From positions 1 through 12,919 of the forward strand of contig WGAK01000229.1 in assembly GCA_015494815.1 (NCBI GenBank): a stretch of 12,919 nucleotides of DNA, given 5' to 3'. Of the stretch, positions 1-6,784 are shown one piece after another. The position numbers and the translations under genes were made by a program. Within the stretch, counting starts at the first letter, position 1. Every line of letters starts with the position of its first letter. Source of the DNA: Anaerolineales bacterium (lineage in GTDB: Bacteria; Chloroflexota; Anaerolineae; Anaerolineales; DRMV01). Below the pieces are notes generated by a model. The model was given only the letters and a program-made list of their open reading frames with translations. It was not told the origin of the DNA and ran no database searches.

Positions 1-1
1 A

Positions 2-868
2 CCCACGGCCACGGCTTCGCCCACACCTTCGCCGTCGCCCACCCCTGCCACCCCTACGCCGACGGCCACCCCGATGCCGTCCCCTACGCCGTTGACCTAC
101 ATCGTGCAGGCCAACGACACCTGCCTGTCCATCGCCGCGACCTTTGATGTGTCGGTGCAATCCATCATGTTGCTCAACAACCTGGGCACCCGTTGCACCC
201 TGGTGGTGGGCCAGAAACTGCTCATCCCTCACCCCACACCCACGGCCACGCCGCCGCCAACGGCCACCTTGAGCCCTCAAGAGGCCACCGAAACCGCGTG
301 CAGCAAAATCACCTACACCGTGCGGGCCAACGACACCCTGTCCAGCATCGCGCTGAACTACAACGTGCCCATCGAGGCCATCCGCGAGTGGAACGGCCTG
401 GTCAACAACTTCGTGTACGAGGGCGAGACCCTGGTCATCCCCTTGTGCATGCGCAACCCCACGCCGGGCCCCACACCCACGCCCACGCCGCCGCCGCCCT
501 ATCCCGCGCCGCAACTGCTGCTGCCGCCCGATGGCGCGGTGTATGACCTGGCCGACACCGTCACCCTGCAGTGGGCCGCGGTGGGTGAATTGCGCGACAA
601 CGAGGCCTACGCGGTCACCATCGTGGACATCACCGCGGACGAGGAACGCCGCCTGGTGGCCTATGTCACCGATACCAAGTTCGTGGTGCCCGAGGCGTTC
701 CGCCATCAAGAGGCCTTGCCCCATGTGTATCGCTGGAGCGTGCTCACCGTGCGGCAGGTGGATACCGATGAGGAAGGCAACCCGATTTGGGAGCCCGCGG
801 GGGCGGCCAGCGAAGCCCGCACGTTCGTGTGGCAGGGGTTGAGCCCGGCGGCCACGGCAACTCCTTAG
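2..868 (+). CDS. Secreted LysM-repeat protein, 3' part (5' end outside window)
   Basis: The reading frame is open from base 2, so the Met at 74 is probably internal and the true start lies upstream. The visible part opens with a Pro/Thr/Ala/Ser linker. Counting from the Met at 74, LysM 1 spans about residues 7-53 and LysM 2 about 79-125, both with the usual Y-x-V-x-x-x-D-T start and a V-x-G-x-x-L-x-I-P-like end. A second PTP-rich linker follows, then a beta-rich domain (about 142-255) starting with the P-x-L-x-x-P-x-x-G pattern typical of Fn3/Ig-like folds. Cys17/Cys41 lie in LysM 1 and Cys76/Cys125 flank LysM 2, which suggests disulfides and so an exported protein. LysM domains bind N-acetylglucosamine polymers such as peptidoglycan, so attachment to the cell envelope is likely. 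No catalytic domain is visible, but one could lie upstream. The signal peptide is not in the window. Confidence 0.85.
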   Translation, partial: PTATASPTPSPSPTPATPTPTATPMPSPTPLTYIVQANDTCLSIAATFDVSVQSIMLLNNLGTRCTLVVGQKLLIPHPTPTATPPPTATLSPQEATETACSKITYTVRANDTLSSIALNYNVPIEAIREWNGLVNNFVYEGETLVIPLCMRNPTPGPTPTPTPPPPYPAPQLLLPPDGAVYDLADTVTLQWAAVGELRDNEAYAVTIVDITADEERRLVAYVTDTKFVVPEAFRHQEALPHVYRWSVLTVRQVDTDEEGNPIWEPAGAASEARTFVWQGLSPAATATP

Positions 869-917
869 GCGGAACGGCTCCGCTCCGGCCCAACCGGAGG
901 GTTTCCCCCAACATCAA

Positions 918-948
918 ACCGCCCGCCCCGGCAACAGGGGCGGGCGGT
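918..948. terminator. Bidirectional hairpin terminator between convergent genes
   Basis: A perfect 12-bp GC-rich stem (918-929 with 937-948) closes a 7-base loop. It lies 50 bases after the LysM gene stop and 30 bases after the gltA stop, exactly between two convergent genes. On the minus strand the stem is followed by a short T-containing stretch (TTTGATGTT). On the plus strand there is no T tract. The position fits a shared terminator, best suited to gltA. Confidence 0.7.
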
Positions 949-977
949 CGTGCGTGGCGGGGTCGCACTGCGCGGGC

Positions 978-2276
978 TCAGGCCTGCGCGGCCATCTCCA
1001 GCAGCATGTCGGTGGTCACCGACTTGGGGCGTTCGATGGGCAGGCCCACCGCGCGCGCCCAGGTGAGGTGCGAGGTGATGCCCAGGGACCGGCCCAGGCC
1101 GAAGAGCACGGTGTAGAACAGCGGCTCCACGCCGAAGTGCTTCTGCAGCACGCCGCTCATCGCGTCCACATTGGGCCACGGGTTCTTGGCCTTGCCGTGC
1201 TCTTGCAGCACCTTGGGGATGACCTGGTAGGCCACCTGCGCGGTCTGGAAGAGCACGCTGTCGGCCATTTGCGCTTCTGCGAACTCGTAGAAGGCCTTGT
1301 AGCGGGGGTCCGTGGCCCGCAGCACCGCGTGCCCAAAGCCGGGGATGACCTGGCCCGCGTTCAGCGTATCCCAGGCGTAGGCTTCCATCTGTTCGGGCGT
1401 GGGCACGCCGCCGTACTTCTCATACGCGCCCAGCAGCCAGCGCAGCGCGTTCTGGTTGGCCAGACCGTGCAGCGGGCCGGCCAGCGCGCTCATGCCCGCG
1501 GCGAAGGCGTAGAACACATCGGCCAGGGTGGAGTTGACCAGGTGCGCGGTGTGCGCGCTGGCGTTGCCCACCTCGTGGTCCGAGTGCAAAATGAAGTACA
1601 GCCGCGAGAGGTTGCGATAGACGGGGGTGTCCAGGCCCATCATGTAGGCGAAGTTGGCGCCCCAGTCCAGGTCGGGGTGCGGGGCCTTGTACGAGCCATC
1701 GCCGTACTTGTAACTGTAGATGAACGCGGCCAGCGCGGGCAGGCGGCCCGTCAGCAGCAAGGCATCGTCCAGGGTGGGGCCCCACAGGTCGGTCTTCTTG
1801 AGTTTGCCCTCGGCATAGAGCGGCGCGAACGTGCTGTCGTTGCGCATAGCCAGGATGCCCAGGGTGAACAGGGTCATGGGGTGCGTATCTTTGGGCATGG
1901 CCCGAATGACCGCCTGGGTCTCTTCAGGCAGGCTCATGCGTTCCTTCCACGCCTCTTCCACCGACAGGGCTTGCTCTTTGGTGGGCAGGTCGCCCGTCAT
2001 GAGCAACCAATACAGGCCGCCCACATAGGGCATTTCGCCCTCGCCGGGCTTGGGCAGGGCCTCGAGAATCTCGGGGATGGTGTAGCCCCGGAAGTGGATG
2101 CCCTTGTAGGGGTCCACATACGAAATGTCGGTGACCAGCACCTTCAGGCCGCGCATGCCGCCCACGGTCTGGCGGATGTGCACGGTGTCAATGGGGGTTT
2201 CGCCCAGTTCCTTGGCCAGTTTGCGCACGCGCGCCTGCCACTCGGGAACCTTTTGGGCCAAGACCTGCTTCAGCAT
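978..2276 (-). CDS. gltA: Citrate synthase, mitochondrial (eukaryotic-like) type
   Basis: Condenses oxaloacetate and acetyl-CoA to citrate, the entry step of the TCA cycle, in the cytoplasm. The 432-residue protein carries all three catalytic residues in their usual settings: His270 (AGPLHGLANQ), His316 (PGFGHAVLR) and Asp371 (PNVDAMSGV). Its wording is that of the mitochondrial enzyme rather than E. coli GltA: FRGYTIPE near 63-69, HSDHEVGNASAHT at 231-243, TDPRY at 322-326. The length also matches the mature mitochondrial form. The ATG at 2276 is supported by an AGGAGG Shine-Dalgarno (2285-2290) with 8-base spacing. It is the second gene after mdh, 60 bases downstream, so the two probably form an operon feeding oxaloacetate straight to citrate. 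A 2-methylcitrate synthase is less likely, because that group resembles the shorter bacterial type. Confidence 0.95.
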   Translation of the reverse strand: MLKQVLAQKVPEWQARVRKLAKELGETPIDTVHIRQTVGGMRGLKVLVTDISYVDPYKGIHFRGYTIPEILEALPKPGEGEMPYVGGLYWLLMTGDLPTKEQALSVEEAWKERMSLPEETQAVIRAMPKDTHPMTLFTLGILAMRNDSTFAPLYAEGKLKKTDLWGPTLDDALLLTGRLPALAAFIYSYKYGDGSYKAPHPDLDWGANFAYMMGLDTPVYRNLSRLYFILHSDHEVGNASAHTAHLVNSTLADVFYAFAAGMSALAGPLHGLANQNALRWLLGAYEKYGGVPTPEQMEAYAWDTLNAGQVIPGFGHAVLRATDPRYKAFYEFAEAQMADSVLFQTAQVAYQVIPKVLQEHGKAKNPWPNVDAMSGVLQKHFGVEPLFYTVLFGLGRSLGITSHLTWARAVGLPIERPKSVTTDMLLEMAAQA

Positions 2277-2305
2277 AGGACAACCCTCCTAAGCATGTGA
2301 AGGCA

Positions 2306-2329
2306 GCCGGGGACGCGCCGGCCCCCGGC
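2306..2329 (-). other. Intercistronic hairpin between mdh and gltA
   Basis: A 7-bp all-GC stem (2306-2312 with 2323-2329) closes a 10-base loop in the 60-base gap between the two genes. No T tract follows on the minus strand, so it is probably not a full terminator. It could stabilise mRNA ends or cause partial attenuation, but in GC-rich DNA it may also be chance. Confidence 0.35.
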
Positions 2330-2336
2330 CCTGGAA

Positions 2337-3266
2337 CTACAGTTCCAGTTTGGCGATGTTGGCTCGGACATGCTCGGCCGACTTCTTGAGCGCGGCCATC
2401 TCTTCGTCGTTGAGGTCATATTCGATGATTTTCTCGACGCCTTCCCGGCCCAGTTGCACAGGCACGCCGAAGTAGATGTCGTGCTCGCCATACTCGCCCG
2501 TGAGGTACGCGGACGCAGGCACGATGAGGTGCTTGTCTTTGAGGATGGCCTCGGTCATCTGGGCCAGCGCGGCTGCGGGCGCGTAGAACGCGCTGCCCGT
2601 CTTGAGCAGCGACACGATTTCGCCGCCGCCCTTGCGGGTGCGCTGCACGATGGCCTCCAGCCGGTCCGGCGGCAGCATCTTGTAGAGCGGCACGCCGGCC
2701 ACATTGGAGTGCCGGGTCAAGGGCACCATGCTGTCGCCGTGGCCGCCCAGCACATAGCAATGCACATTCTCCACGCTCACGCCCAGTTCCATGGCCACGA
2801 AAGCCCGCATGCGGGCCGAGTCCAGGATGCCCGCCTGGCCGATGACCTTGGTATGCGGCAGGCCGGTGACCTTCCAGGTCAGGTAGGTCATCACATCCAG
2901 CGGGTTGGTCAGCACCAGGAAGATGGCGTTGGGCGAATACTGGATGGCTTGCTCGGCCACCGAGCGCACGATGCCCGCGTTGGCCTTGAGCAGGTCGTCG
3001 CGGCTCATGCCCGGCTTGCGGGGCAGGCCCGCGGTGATGATGACGATGTCGGAGTTCGCGGTGTCCGCGTAGTCGTTGGTGCCCACAATGTGCACATCGC
3101 TGCCGATAATGGGCATGGATTCCAGCAAGTCCAGCCCCTTGCCCTGGGGCAGGCCCTCTTTGATGTCCACCAACACCAGGTCGGCGATTTCCATCGCCGC
3201 CAGCCAGTGCGCGGTGGTGGAGCCGGTCATGCCGGCGCCGATGATGGTGACTTTCGGTCGAGCCAT
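2337..3266 (-). CDS. mdh: Malate dehydrogenase, NAD-dependent, LDH-like family
   Basis: Interconverts malate and oxaloacetate with NAD(H). The 309-residue protein has the dinucleotide loop GAGMTGS (10-16), with Asp34 at the end of beta-2, which favours NAD over NADP. The catalytic pair is Asp149 (ILDSAR) and His176 (GGHGDSM), with Arg152 as substrate-binding residue. Arg83 in the mobile loop PRKPGMSRDD is the residue that separates malate dehydrogenase from lactate dehydrogenase, where Gln is usual, so malate is the expected substrate. Arg89 also belongs to the active-site loop. The family (LDH-like MDH) is the one found in Chloroflexus-type bacteria. The ATG at 3266 is preceded by AGGAGT and GAGG at suitable spacing. 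It is the first gene of a likely mdh-gltA operon. Confidence 0.95.
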   Translation of the reverse strand: MARPKVTIIGAGMTGSTTAHWLAAMEIADLVLVDIKEGLPQGKGLDLLESMPIIGSDVHIVGTNDYADTANSDIVIITAGLPRKPGMSRDDLLKANAGIVRSVAEQAIQYSPNAIFLVLTNPLDVMTYLTWKVTGLPHTKVIGQAGILDSARMRAFVAMELGVSVENVHCYVLGGHGDSMVPLTRHSNVAGVPLYKMLPPDRLEAIVQRTRKGGGEIVSLLKTGSAFYAPAAALAQMTEAILKDKHLIVPASAYLTGEYGEHDIYFGVPVQLGREGVEKIIEYDLNDEEMAALKKSAEHVRANIAKLEL

Positions 3267-3354
3267 GATTCCTCACTCCTTTGGAAAAGGGCTAAAGGCG
3301 TTGTCGCATTCAAGTATCGCGCGCCAAGGTCGCTTCCGCCATGCAGTCGCTTTC

Positions 3355-3360
3355 ATTATA
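3355..3360 (-). promoter_or_regulatory. Candidate -10 box upstream of mdh
   Basis: A perfect TATAAT on the minus strand, in an otherwise GC-rich region, about 90 bases upstream of the mdh start. No good -35 lies 16-18 bases upstream, where the bases read TATATG. The upstream gene trxB has a strong terminator, so mdh needs its own promoter, and this is the best candidate. It would give a 5' leader of roughly 80 bases. Confidence 0.5.
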
Positions 3361-3451
3361 GAACAGGTGGGCAATGACATATAGCATTGTCCGCCGGGCA
3401 AGCGGGCCTTGGCCCCTGCGCTTATGCGCATAACTCTCCGCATCCGCGCAC

Positions 3452-3482
3452 AAAAAACCCACCTCAAGCCCGTTGAGGTGGG
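3452..3482 (-). terminator. Intrinsic terminator of trxB
   Basis: A perfect 10-bp stem (3458-3467 with 3473-3482) with a 5-base loop is followed on the minus strand by six T residues (3457-3452). It begins about 10 bases after the trxB stop codon. This is a textbook rho-independent terminator and separates trxB from the mdh-gltA operon. Confidence 0.93.
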
Positions 3483-3491
3483 TGGGGGGAT

Positions 3492-4499
3492 TTACTCCGT
3501 TTGGGCCGTGGCCGCGTCCTGAGCCTCGAAGGCCAGTTCGTCCAGATAGTGCCCGGCGCGAATGGCCGCCGCCGCGCCCATGCCGGCCGAGGTGATGACC
3601 TGGCGGTACACGGGGTCGGCCACTTCGCCGGCCGCGAACACGCCCGGAATGCTGGTCACCACCCAGTCGTGCACTTTCAGGTAGCCCCGGTCGTCCACTT
3701 CCAACTGGTCTTTGAACAGCCCGGTGTTGGGGATGTGGCCGATGAAGATGAACACGCCGTCAATGGGCTTTTCGTACTCTTCGCCAGTGACCACATTGCG
3801 CAGGCGCACCTTTTCGACCTGTTCGTCGCCCAAAATCTCGGTGACCACCGTGTTCATCACGAAGGACATCTTGGGGTTTTCTCGGGCCCGCTTTTGCATC
3901 AGCGCACCGGCCCGGAACTGGTCCCGCCGGTGGACCACGGTGACGGTGCGCGCGTAGCGGGTGAGGAAGAGGCCTTCTTCCAGCGCGCTGTCACCGCCGC
4001 CCACCACGATGACATCCTTGTCCTGGAAGAACCAGCCGTCGCAGGTGGCGCAATACGAGACGCCCCGGCCGGTGAACTCGGCCTCGCCGGGCACGCCCAG
4101 TTTGCGGGGCGAAGCGCCGGTGGCGATGATAAGCGCGTCGGCTTCGTAGGTGTTGCCGTAGGTCTTGACCTGGAAGGGCCGCGTCTGCAGGTTGACCTCG
4201 GTGGCCGTGTCCATGACCAGCCGCGCGCCAAAGCGTTCGGCCTGGGCCTTGAAGCGGTCCACCAGTTCCTGGCCGCCCACGCCTTCGGGAAAACCGGGGT
4301 AGTTTTCCACGATATGGGTCAGCGCGACTTGCCCGCCGATTTCCAGGCCGGTCAGCACCAAAGGCTCCAGCCCGGCCCGCGCCGCGTACAAGGCCGCGGT
4401 GAGGCCCGCGGGGCCTGAGCCCAAAATCAGCAATTTGGTCCGTTCAGGTGTGTCGCTGGCGCTGGGGCCAGCCGTGATGCCACCCAGTTTGAACTCCAT
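3492..4499 (-). CDS. trxB: Thioredoxin reductase (NADPH, FAD)
   Basis: A flavoenzyme that passes electrons from NADPH to thioredoxin. In the 335-residue product the FAD loop GSGPAG is at 27-32, the redox centre CATCD at 150-154, the NADPH loop GGGDSA at 167-172 and the NADPH 2'-phosphate-binding HRR at 190-192. The C-terminal FAD motif reads GEVADPVYRQ (291-300), with Glu292 where E. coli-type enzymes have Asp (GDV). The remaining motif is intact, so activity is expected. There is an N-terminal extension of about 20 residues before the first beta strand. The ATG at 4499 is supported by GGAGG (4506-4510) at 6 bases. The HRR motif argues for an NADPH-using TrxB, although related ferredoxin- or NADH-dependent flavoproteins exist. 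The nearest upstream gene is vapC, 123 bases away on the same strand. Confidence 0.93.
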   Translation of the reverse strand: MEFKLGGITAGPSASDTPERTKLLILGSGPAGLTAALYAARAGLEPLVLTGLEIGGQVALTHIVENYPGFPEGVGGQELVDRFKAQAERFGARLVMDTATEVNLQTRPFQVKTYGNTYEADALIIATGASPRKLGVPGEAEFTGRGVSYCATCDGWFFQDKDVIVVGGGDSALEEGLFLTRYARTVTVVHRRDQFRAGALMQKRARENPKMSFVMNTVVTEILGDEQVEKVRLRNVVTGEEYEKPIDGVFIFIGHIPNTGLFKDQLEVDDRGYLKVHDWVVTSIPGVFAAGEVADPVYRQVITSAGMGAAAAIRAGHYLDELAFEAQDAATAQTE

Positions 4500-4622
4500 C
4501 CTACGCCTCCTTGGCCTTCGGATTTTGAACGGTGCACGTTCGACTTGCGCCGTAAAATGCAGCGCCGCGGTGTCAGGCGCAAGCGCTGGTTCATCTGCCA
4601 GTCACCTGGCCCTTTGAAACCG

Positions 4623-5057
4623 TTACGGTGTGACAATCTTGTCAGCGAGGTTCGGATACACCCTCTGGAAATCCTTCTCGTTGAAAGTGACTACCAGGTC
4701 AACCTTCGCCTTTGCAGCGGCGTGCAGAATCAGTGCATCATATGTGGCTCCGCCGACGATACCCAGTGCGGCTAAGTGTGTTATGACTTGAGTATAATCT
4801 CGCTCGGACAAAGATACAATTTCGAGCCTCTCAATGATGTTGTGCTTGATAAGCCGCTGTGCGTCCAAAGGCGAGATAGGGGGACGAACCGGTAAGGTGG
4901 TAAGCACGGCGTAGAGTTCCGCGAGGGAATGGGCCGCAACGAGACCTTCGTCCGTTCCGTCGCTCACGCGCTTAAGCCAAGCCAATCCCTGTTCGTGGGC
5001 AGGGTGGGCTTCGACCATGGCAGCGACCAAGACCGAGGTGTCCAGCAAAATCCTCAT
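4623..5057 (-). CDS. vapC: VapC-type PIN-domain ribonuclease toxin
   Basis: A 144-residue PIN-domain protein, the usual size for VapC. Conserved acidic residues of the Mg2+-dependent nuclease site are visible: Asp6 in LLDTSVLVA, Glu47 in SLAELYAVL, Asp107 in GATYDALI, and the C-terminal TFNEKDF (124-130). VapC toxins cleave specific RNAs, often tRNA or rRNA, when released from VapB; the target here is unknown. Its ATG overlaps the stop of the upstream antitoxin gene by four bases (ATGA, 5054-5057), a sign of translational coupling. Base composition is clearly less GC-rich than the neighbours (about 52% in 4681-4740 by hand count, against 62% and 78% in two 60-base samples from mtaB), which suggests acquisition by transfer. 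Confidence 0.9.
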   Translation of the reverse strand: MRILLDTSVLVAAMVEAHPAHEQGLAWLKRVSDGTDEGLVAAHSLAELYAVLTTLPVRPPISPLDAQRLIKHNIIERLEIVSLSERDYTQVITHLAALGIVGGATYDALILHAAAKAKVDLVVTFNEKDFQRVYPNLADKIVTP

Positions 5058-5332
5058 AGGCCGACCCGTTGTAGCAGGGTAAAGACACGTCGGTCTCGTT
5101 CGTGGCGCATGAGGTCGGATAGATTGGCGAAAGCCCTCACCCTGGCGACCAGGATACCCTCTTTCTCAACCAGAACCGAGGGTTGGCGTTGAACGCGCAG
5201 CCGCAGGCCCCCGCTCTCACCTTTTTCAACTACCAACGTCATACCCGGGGTCAGATGTAAGCGCTCACTCAGAGAAGCAGGGAGAAGAATATTTCCCCGT
5301 CCATCCAGGGAGACTTGAACCACCTCGCTCAT
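5054..5332 (-). CDS. vapB: VapB-type antitoxin with SpoVT/AbrB DNA-binding domain
   Basis: A 92-residue protein whose first ~50 residues match the AbrB/MazE swapped-hairpin fold: VSLDGRGNILLP (7-18), then a short helix and LTPGMTLVVE (27-36). The charged tail (about 51-92, with LMRHERDRRV) would wrap and block the PIN nuclease. Antitoxins of this class bind their own promoter through the N-terminal domain, with VapC as co-repressor. It is first in the operon, as is usual, and its stop overlaps the vapC start. The ATG at 5332 has a GGAGAGG upstream (5338-5344). The order, the overlap and the partner's PIN domain support the call more than this short sequence does alone. Confidence 0.88.
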   Translation of the reverse strand: MSEVVQVSLDGRGNILLPASLSERLHLTPGMTLVVEKGESGGLRLRVQRQPSVLVEKEGILVARVRAFANLSDLMRHERDRRVFTLLQRVGL

Positions 5333-5369
5333 GAGCGCCTCTCCATTTTGCCCGTACTATCCTCATCTC

Positions 5370-5398
5370 ATAATACATCAAGACCAGCGTTTCGGCAA
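5370..5398 (-). promoter_or_regulatory. Promoter of vapBC
   Basis: On the minus strand, TTGCCG (5398-5393) and TATTAT (5375-5370) are separated by exactly 17 bases, a good sigma-70-type match. A start about 30 bases before the vapB ATG is expected. It lies in the 106-base gap after mtaB, so the toxin-antitoxin pair has its own promoter. Confidence 0.7.
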
Positions 5399-5402
5399 AC
5401 GC
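5387..5402. promoter_or_regulatory. Inverted repeat overlapping the vapBC -35 (candidate VapB operator)
   Basis: A perfect 6-bp inverted repeat, GCGTTT and AAACGC, with a 4-base spacer, covers the -35 hexamer. AbrB-type antitoxins commonly bind such palindromes in their own promoters, so this is a good candidate autoregulatory site. No T tract follows, so it is unlikely to be the mtaB terminator. Confidence 0.5.
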
Positions 5403-5438
5403 GACCCTGATTGTACCCCGAGCCGCGGGCCCTGGGTG

Positions 5439-6767
5439 TTAATCTTTCATAAGAACTTGGGCCTGCCGGCCCTGCGCCGGGCTGCGGCCCGGTGCCAGGT
5501 CGCCTTCCAGCACGCCGTCCTCGGCCACGCGCGTGATGCGCACGGCCGTCAGCCGGTTCCACAGGTTTTGCGGCGCCCGCGCGCGCACCCGCAGGTAGTT
5601 GTCGCTCAGGCCCAGCAGGGTCCAGCCCGTGGCGTCCAGGCGAGTGGCGCGCTCCCAGAGCACGGTCAGGGTGTGGCCGACAAAGCGTTGGCGATAGCGC
5701 GCCGCGGCCGTGTCCAGCACCGCGCGCATCTGCGCGTTGCGGGCTTTGCGCACCCGATGCGGCACCTGGCCCGGCAAGCGTGCGGCCACGGTGCCGGCGC
5801 GCTCCGAGTAGGTGAACACATGCCCACCGGCCAGGTCCAGCGAGGCCACGAAGGCCAGGCTGGCCGCGAACTCCTCTTCGGTTTCGCCGGGGAACCCCAC
5901 GATGATGTCGGTGGTGATGGCCACGCCCGGGATGCGGGCCCGGGCCGCCTCCACCAGCGCGCGAAAGCCCGCGGGGGTGGTCTTGCGGGCCATGCGGCGC
6001 AGGGTGGCCGCGCACCCCGATTGCAGGGGCAGGTGCAGGTGCCGGGCCAACCGCGGGTCTTGCCACAAGTCAAAGAAAGCCGGGTCCAAATCCCACGGCT
6101 CCAACGACGACAGCCGCAGCCGGGGGATGTCGGCCCGTTCGAGCAGTTCGGCCACCAGGTGCCGCAGGTGACGCCGCGGGTGCAGGTCGCGGCCCCACGA
6201 GCCTAAATGCACGCCGGTGAGCACGATTTCCTGCGCGCCGCCGCGCAGCGCGGCCCGCACATCGTCCAGCACTTCCGCGAGGGGGCGGCTGCGACCGGGG
6301 CCCCGGGCCACGGTGGTGATGCAGAAAGTGCAGCGATTGTCGCAGCCGTCTTGCACTTTGATGAACGCGCGCGTGCGCAGGCGCAGGCCGGGCAGGGGCT
6401 GCCGCTCCACGGGCTCCAGGTCGAAAGCCTCGAGGGGCAGGTCCAGCACGCGCGCGGGCAGATGCTCTTTGGCCGCGTTGGGCACGACCCAGCGCACCCG
6501 CGGCAGCCGGGCCGCGGCCTCGGGTTCCAGCGACACCCAGCAGCCGGTCAAGGCCAGGGCGTCCGCGCCGGCCCGGGCCAACTGCCGCGCGCGCTGGCGG
6601 CTGTCGGCCACGGCCTTTTGCGTGACCGCGCAGGTGTTGAGCACGGCCAGGTCGGCCTGCGCGGGGTCGCCCACAATCTCGTGCCCCGCGGCCCGAAAGT
6701 AGCGGGCCAGGCGCTCGATTTCGGCCTGGTTGAGGCGGCAGCCTAAGGTATCGAGATAAACGCGCAT
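5439..6767 (-). CDS. mtaB: MtaB-family tRNA methylthiotransferase (radical SAM)
   Basis: Adds a methylthio group to t6A37 of ANN-decoding tRNAs, giving ms2t6A; it needs two 4Fe-4S clusters and SAM. With the start at 6767 the protein has 442 residues. The N-terminal UPF0004 domain carries Cys10 (TLGCRLNQ), Cys46 (NTCAVT) and Cys76 (TGCW), which hold the auxiliary cluster. The radical SAM triad is Cys142, Cys146 and Cys149 (DGCDNRCTFC). A C-terminal TRAM-like RNA-binding domain covers about 360-430. NTCAVT and the CRLNQ opening favour MtaB over MiaB or RimO. A GTG at 6788 would add seven residues and overlap the upstream stop (GTGA). The ATG is preferred because GAGG lies just before it and the family normally begins two or three residues before the first strand. 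Confidence 0.9.
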   Translation of the reverse strand: MRVYLDTLGCRLNQAEIERLARYFRAAGHEIVGDPAQADLAVLNTCAVTQKAVADSRQRARQLARAGADALALTGCWVSLEPEAAARLPRVRWVVPNAAKEHLPARVLDLPLEAFDLEPVERQPLPGLRLRTRAFIKVQDGCDNRCTFCITTVARGPGRSRPLAEVLDDVRAALRGGAQEIVLTGVHLGSWGRDLHPRRHLRHLVAELLERADIPRLRLSSLEPWDLDPAFFDLWQDPRLARHLHLPLQSGCAATLRRMARKTTPAGFRALVEAARARIPGVAITTDIIVGFPGETEEEFAASLAFVASLDLAGGHVFTYSERAGTVAARLPGQVPHRVRKARNAQMRAVLDTAAARYRQRFVGHTLTVLWERATRLDATGWTLLGLSDNYLRVRARAPQNLWNRLTAVRITRVAEDGVLEGDLAPGRSPAQGRQAQVLMKD

Positions 6768-6768
6768 G

Positions 6769-6775
6769 CTCCCTC
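6769..6775 (-). promoter_or_regulatory. Ribosome binding site deciding the mtaB start
   Basis: GAGGGAG on the minus strand, with its GAGG core 4 bases before the ATG at 6767. The in-frame GTG at 6788 has no purine-rich site upstream. Confidence 0.55.
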
Positions 6776-6784
6776 GCTGCGGCG

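Noticed and set aside
2..73. Repetitive Pro/Thr coding sequence at the left edge, as a possible DNA repeat or CRISPR-like array
   Set aside because: The repetition comes from a PT-rich protein linker with varied codons. There are no conserved repeat units or spacers.
954..2300. Long plus-strand open frame (448 codons) opposite gltA
   Set aside because: It is the antisense shadow of a well-identified citrate synthase. Its product is low-complexity, rich in Gly/His/Gln/Val, and shows no domain. Such frames are expected in GC-rich DNA.
2370..3377. Plus-strand open frame opposite mdh
   Set aside because: It is the antisense shadow of malate dehydrogenase. Its product is His/Gln/Gly-rich, with no motif.
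4527..4541. Short inverted repeat GAACG/CGTTC upstream of trxB
   Set aside because: The 5-bp arms with a 5-base spacer are common by chance, and no convincing promoter overlaps it.
4597..4610. Small hairpin (GCCAG, 4-base loop, CTGGC) after vapC
   Set aside because: The stem has only 5 bp and no T tract follows on the minus strand, so it does not support a terminator call.
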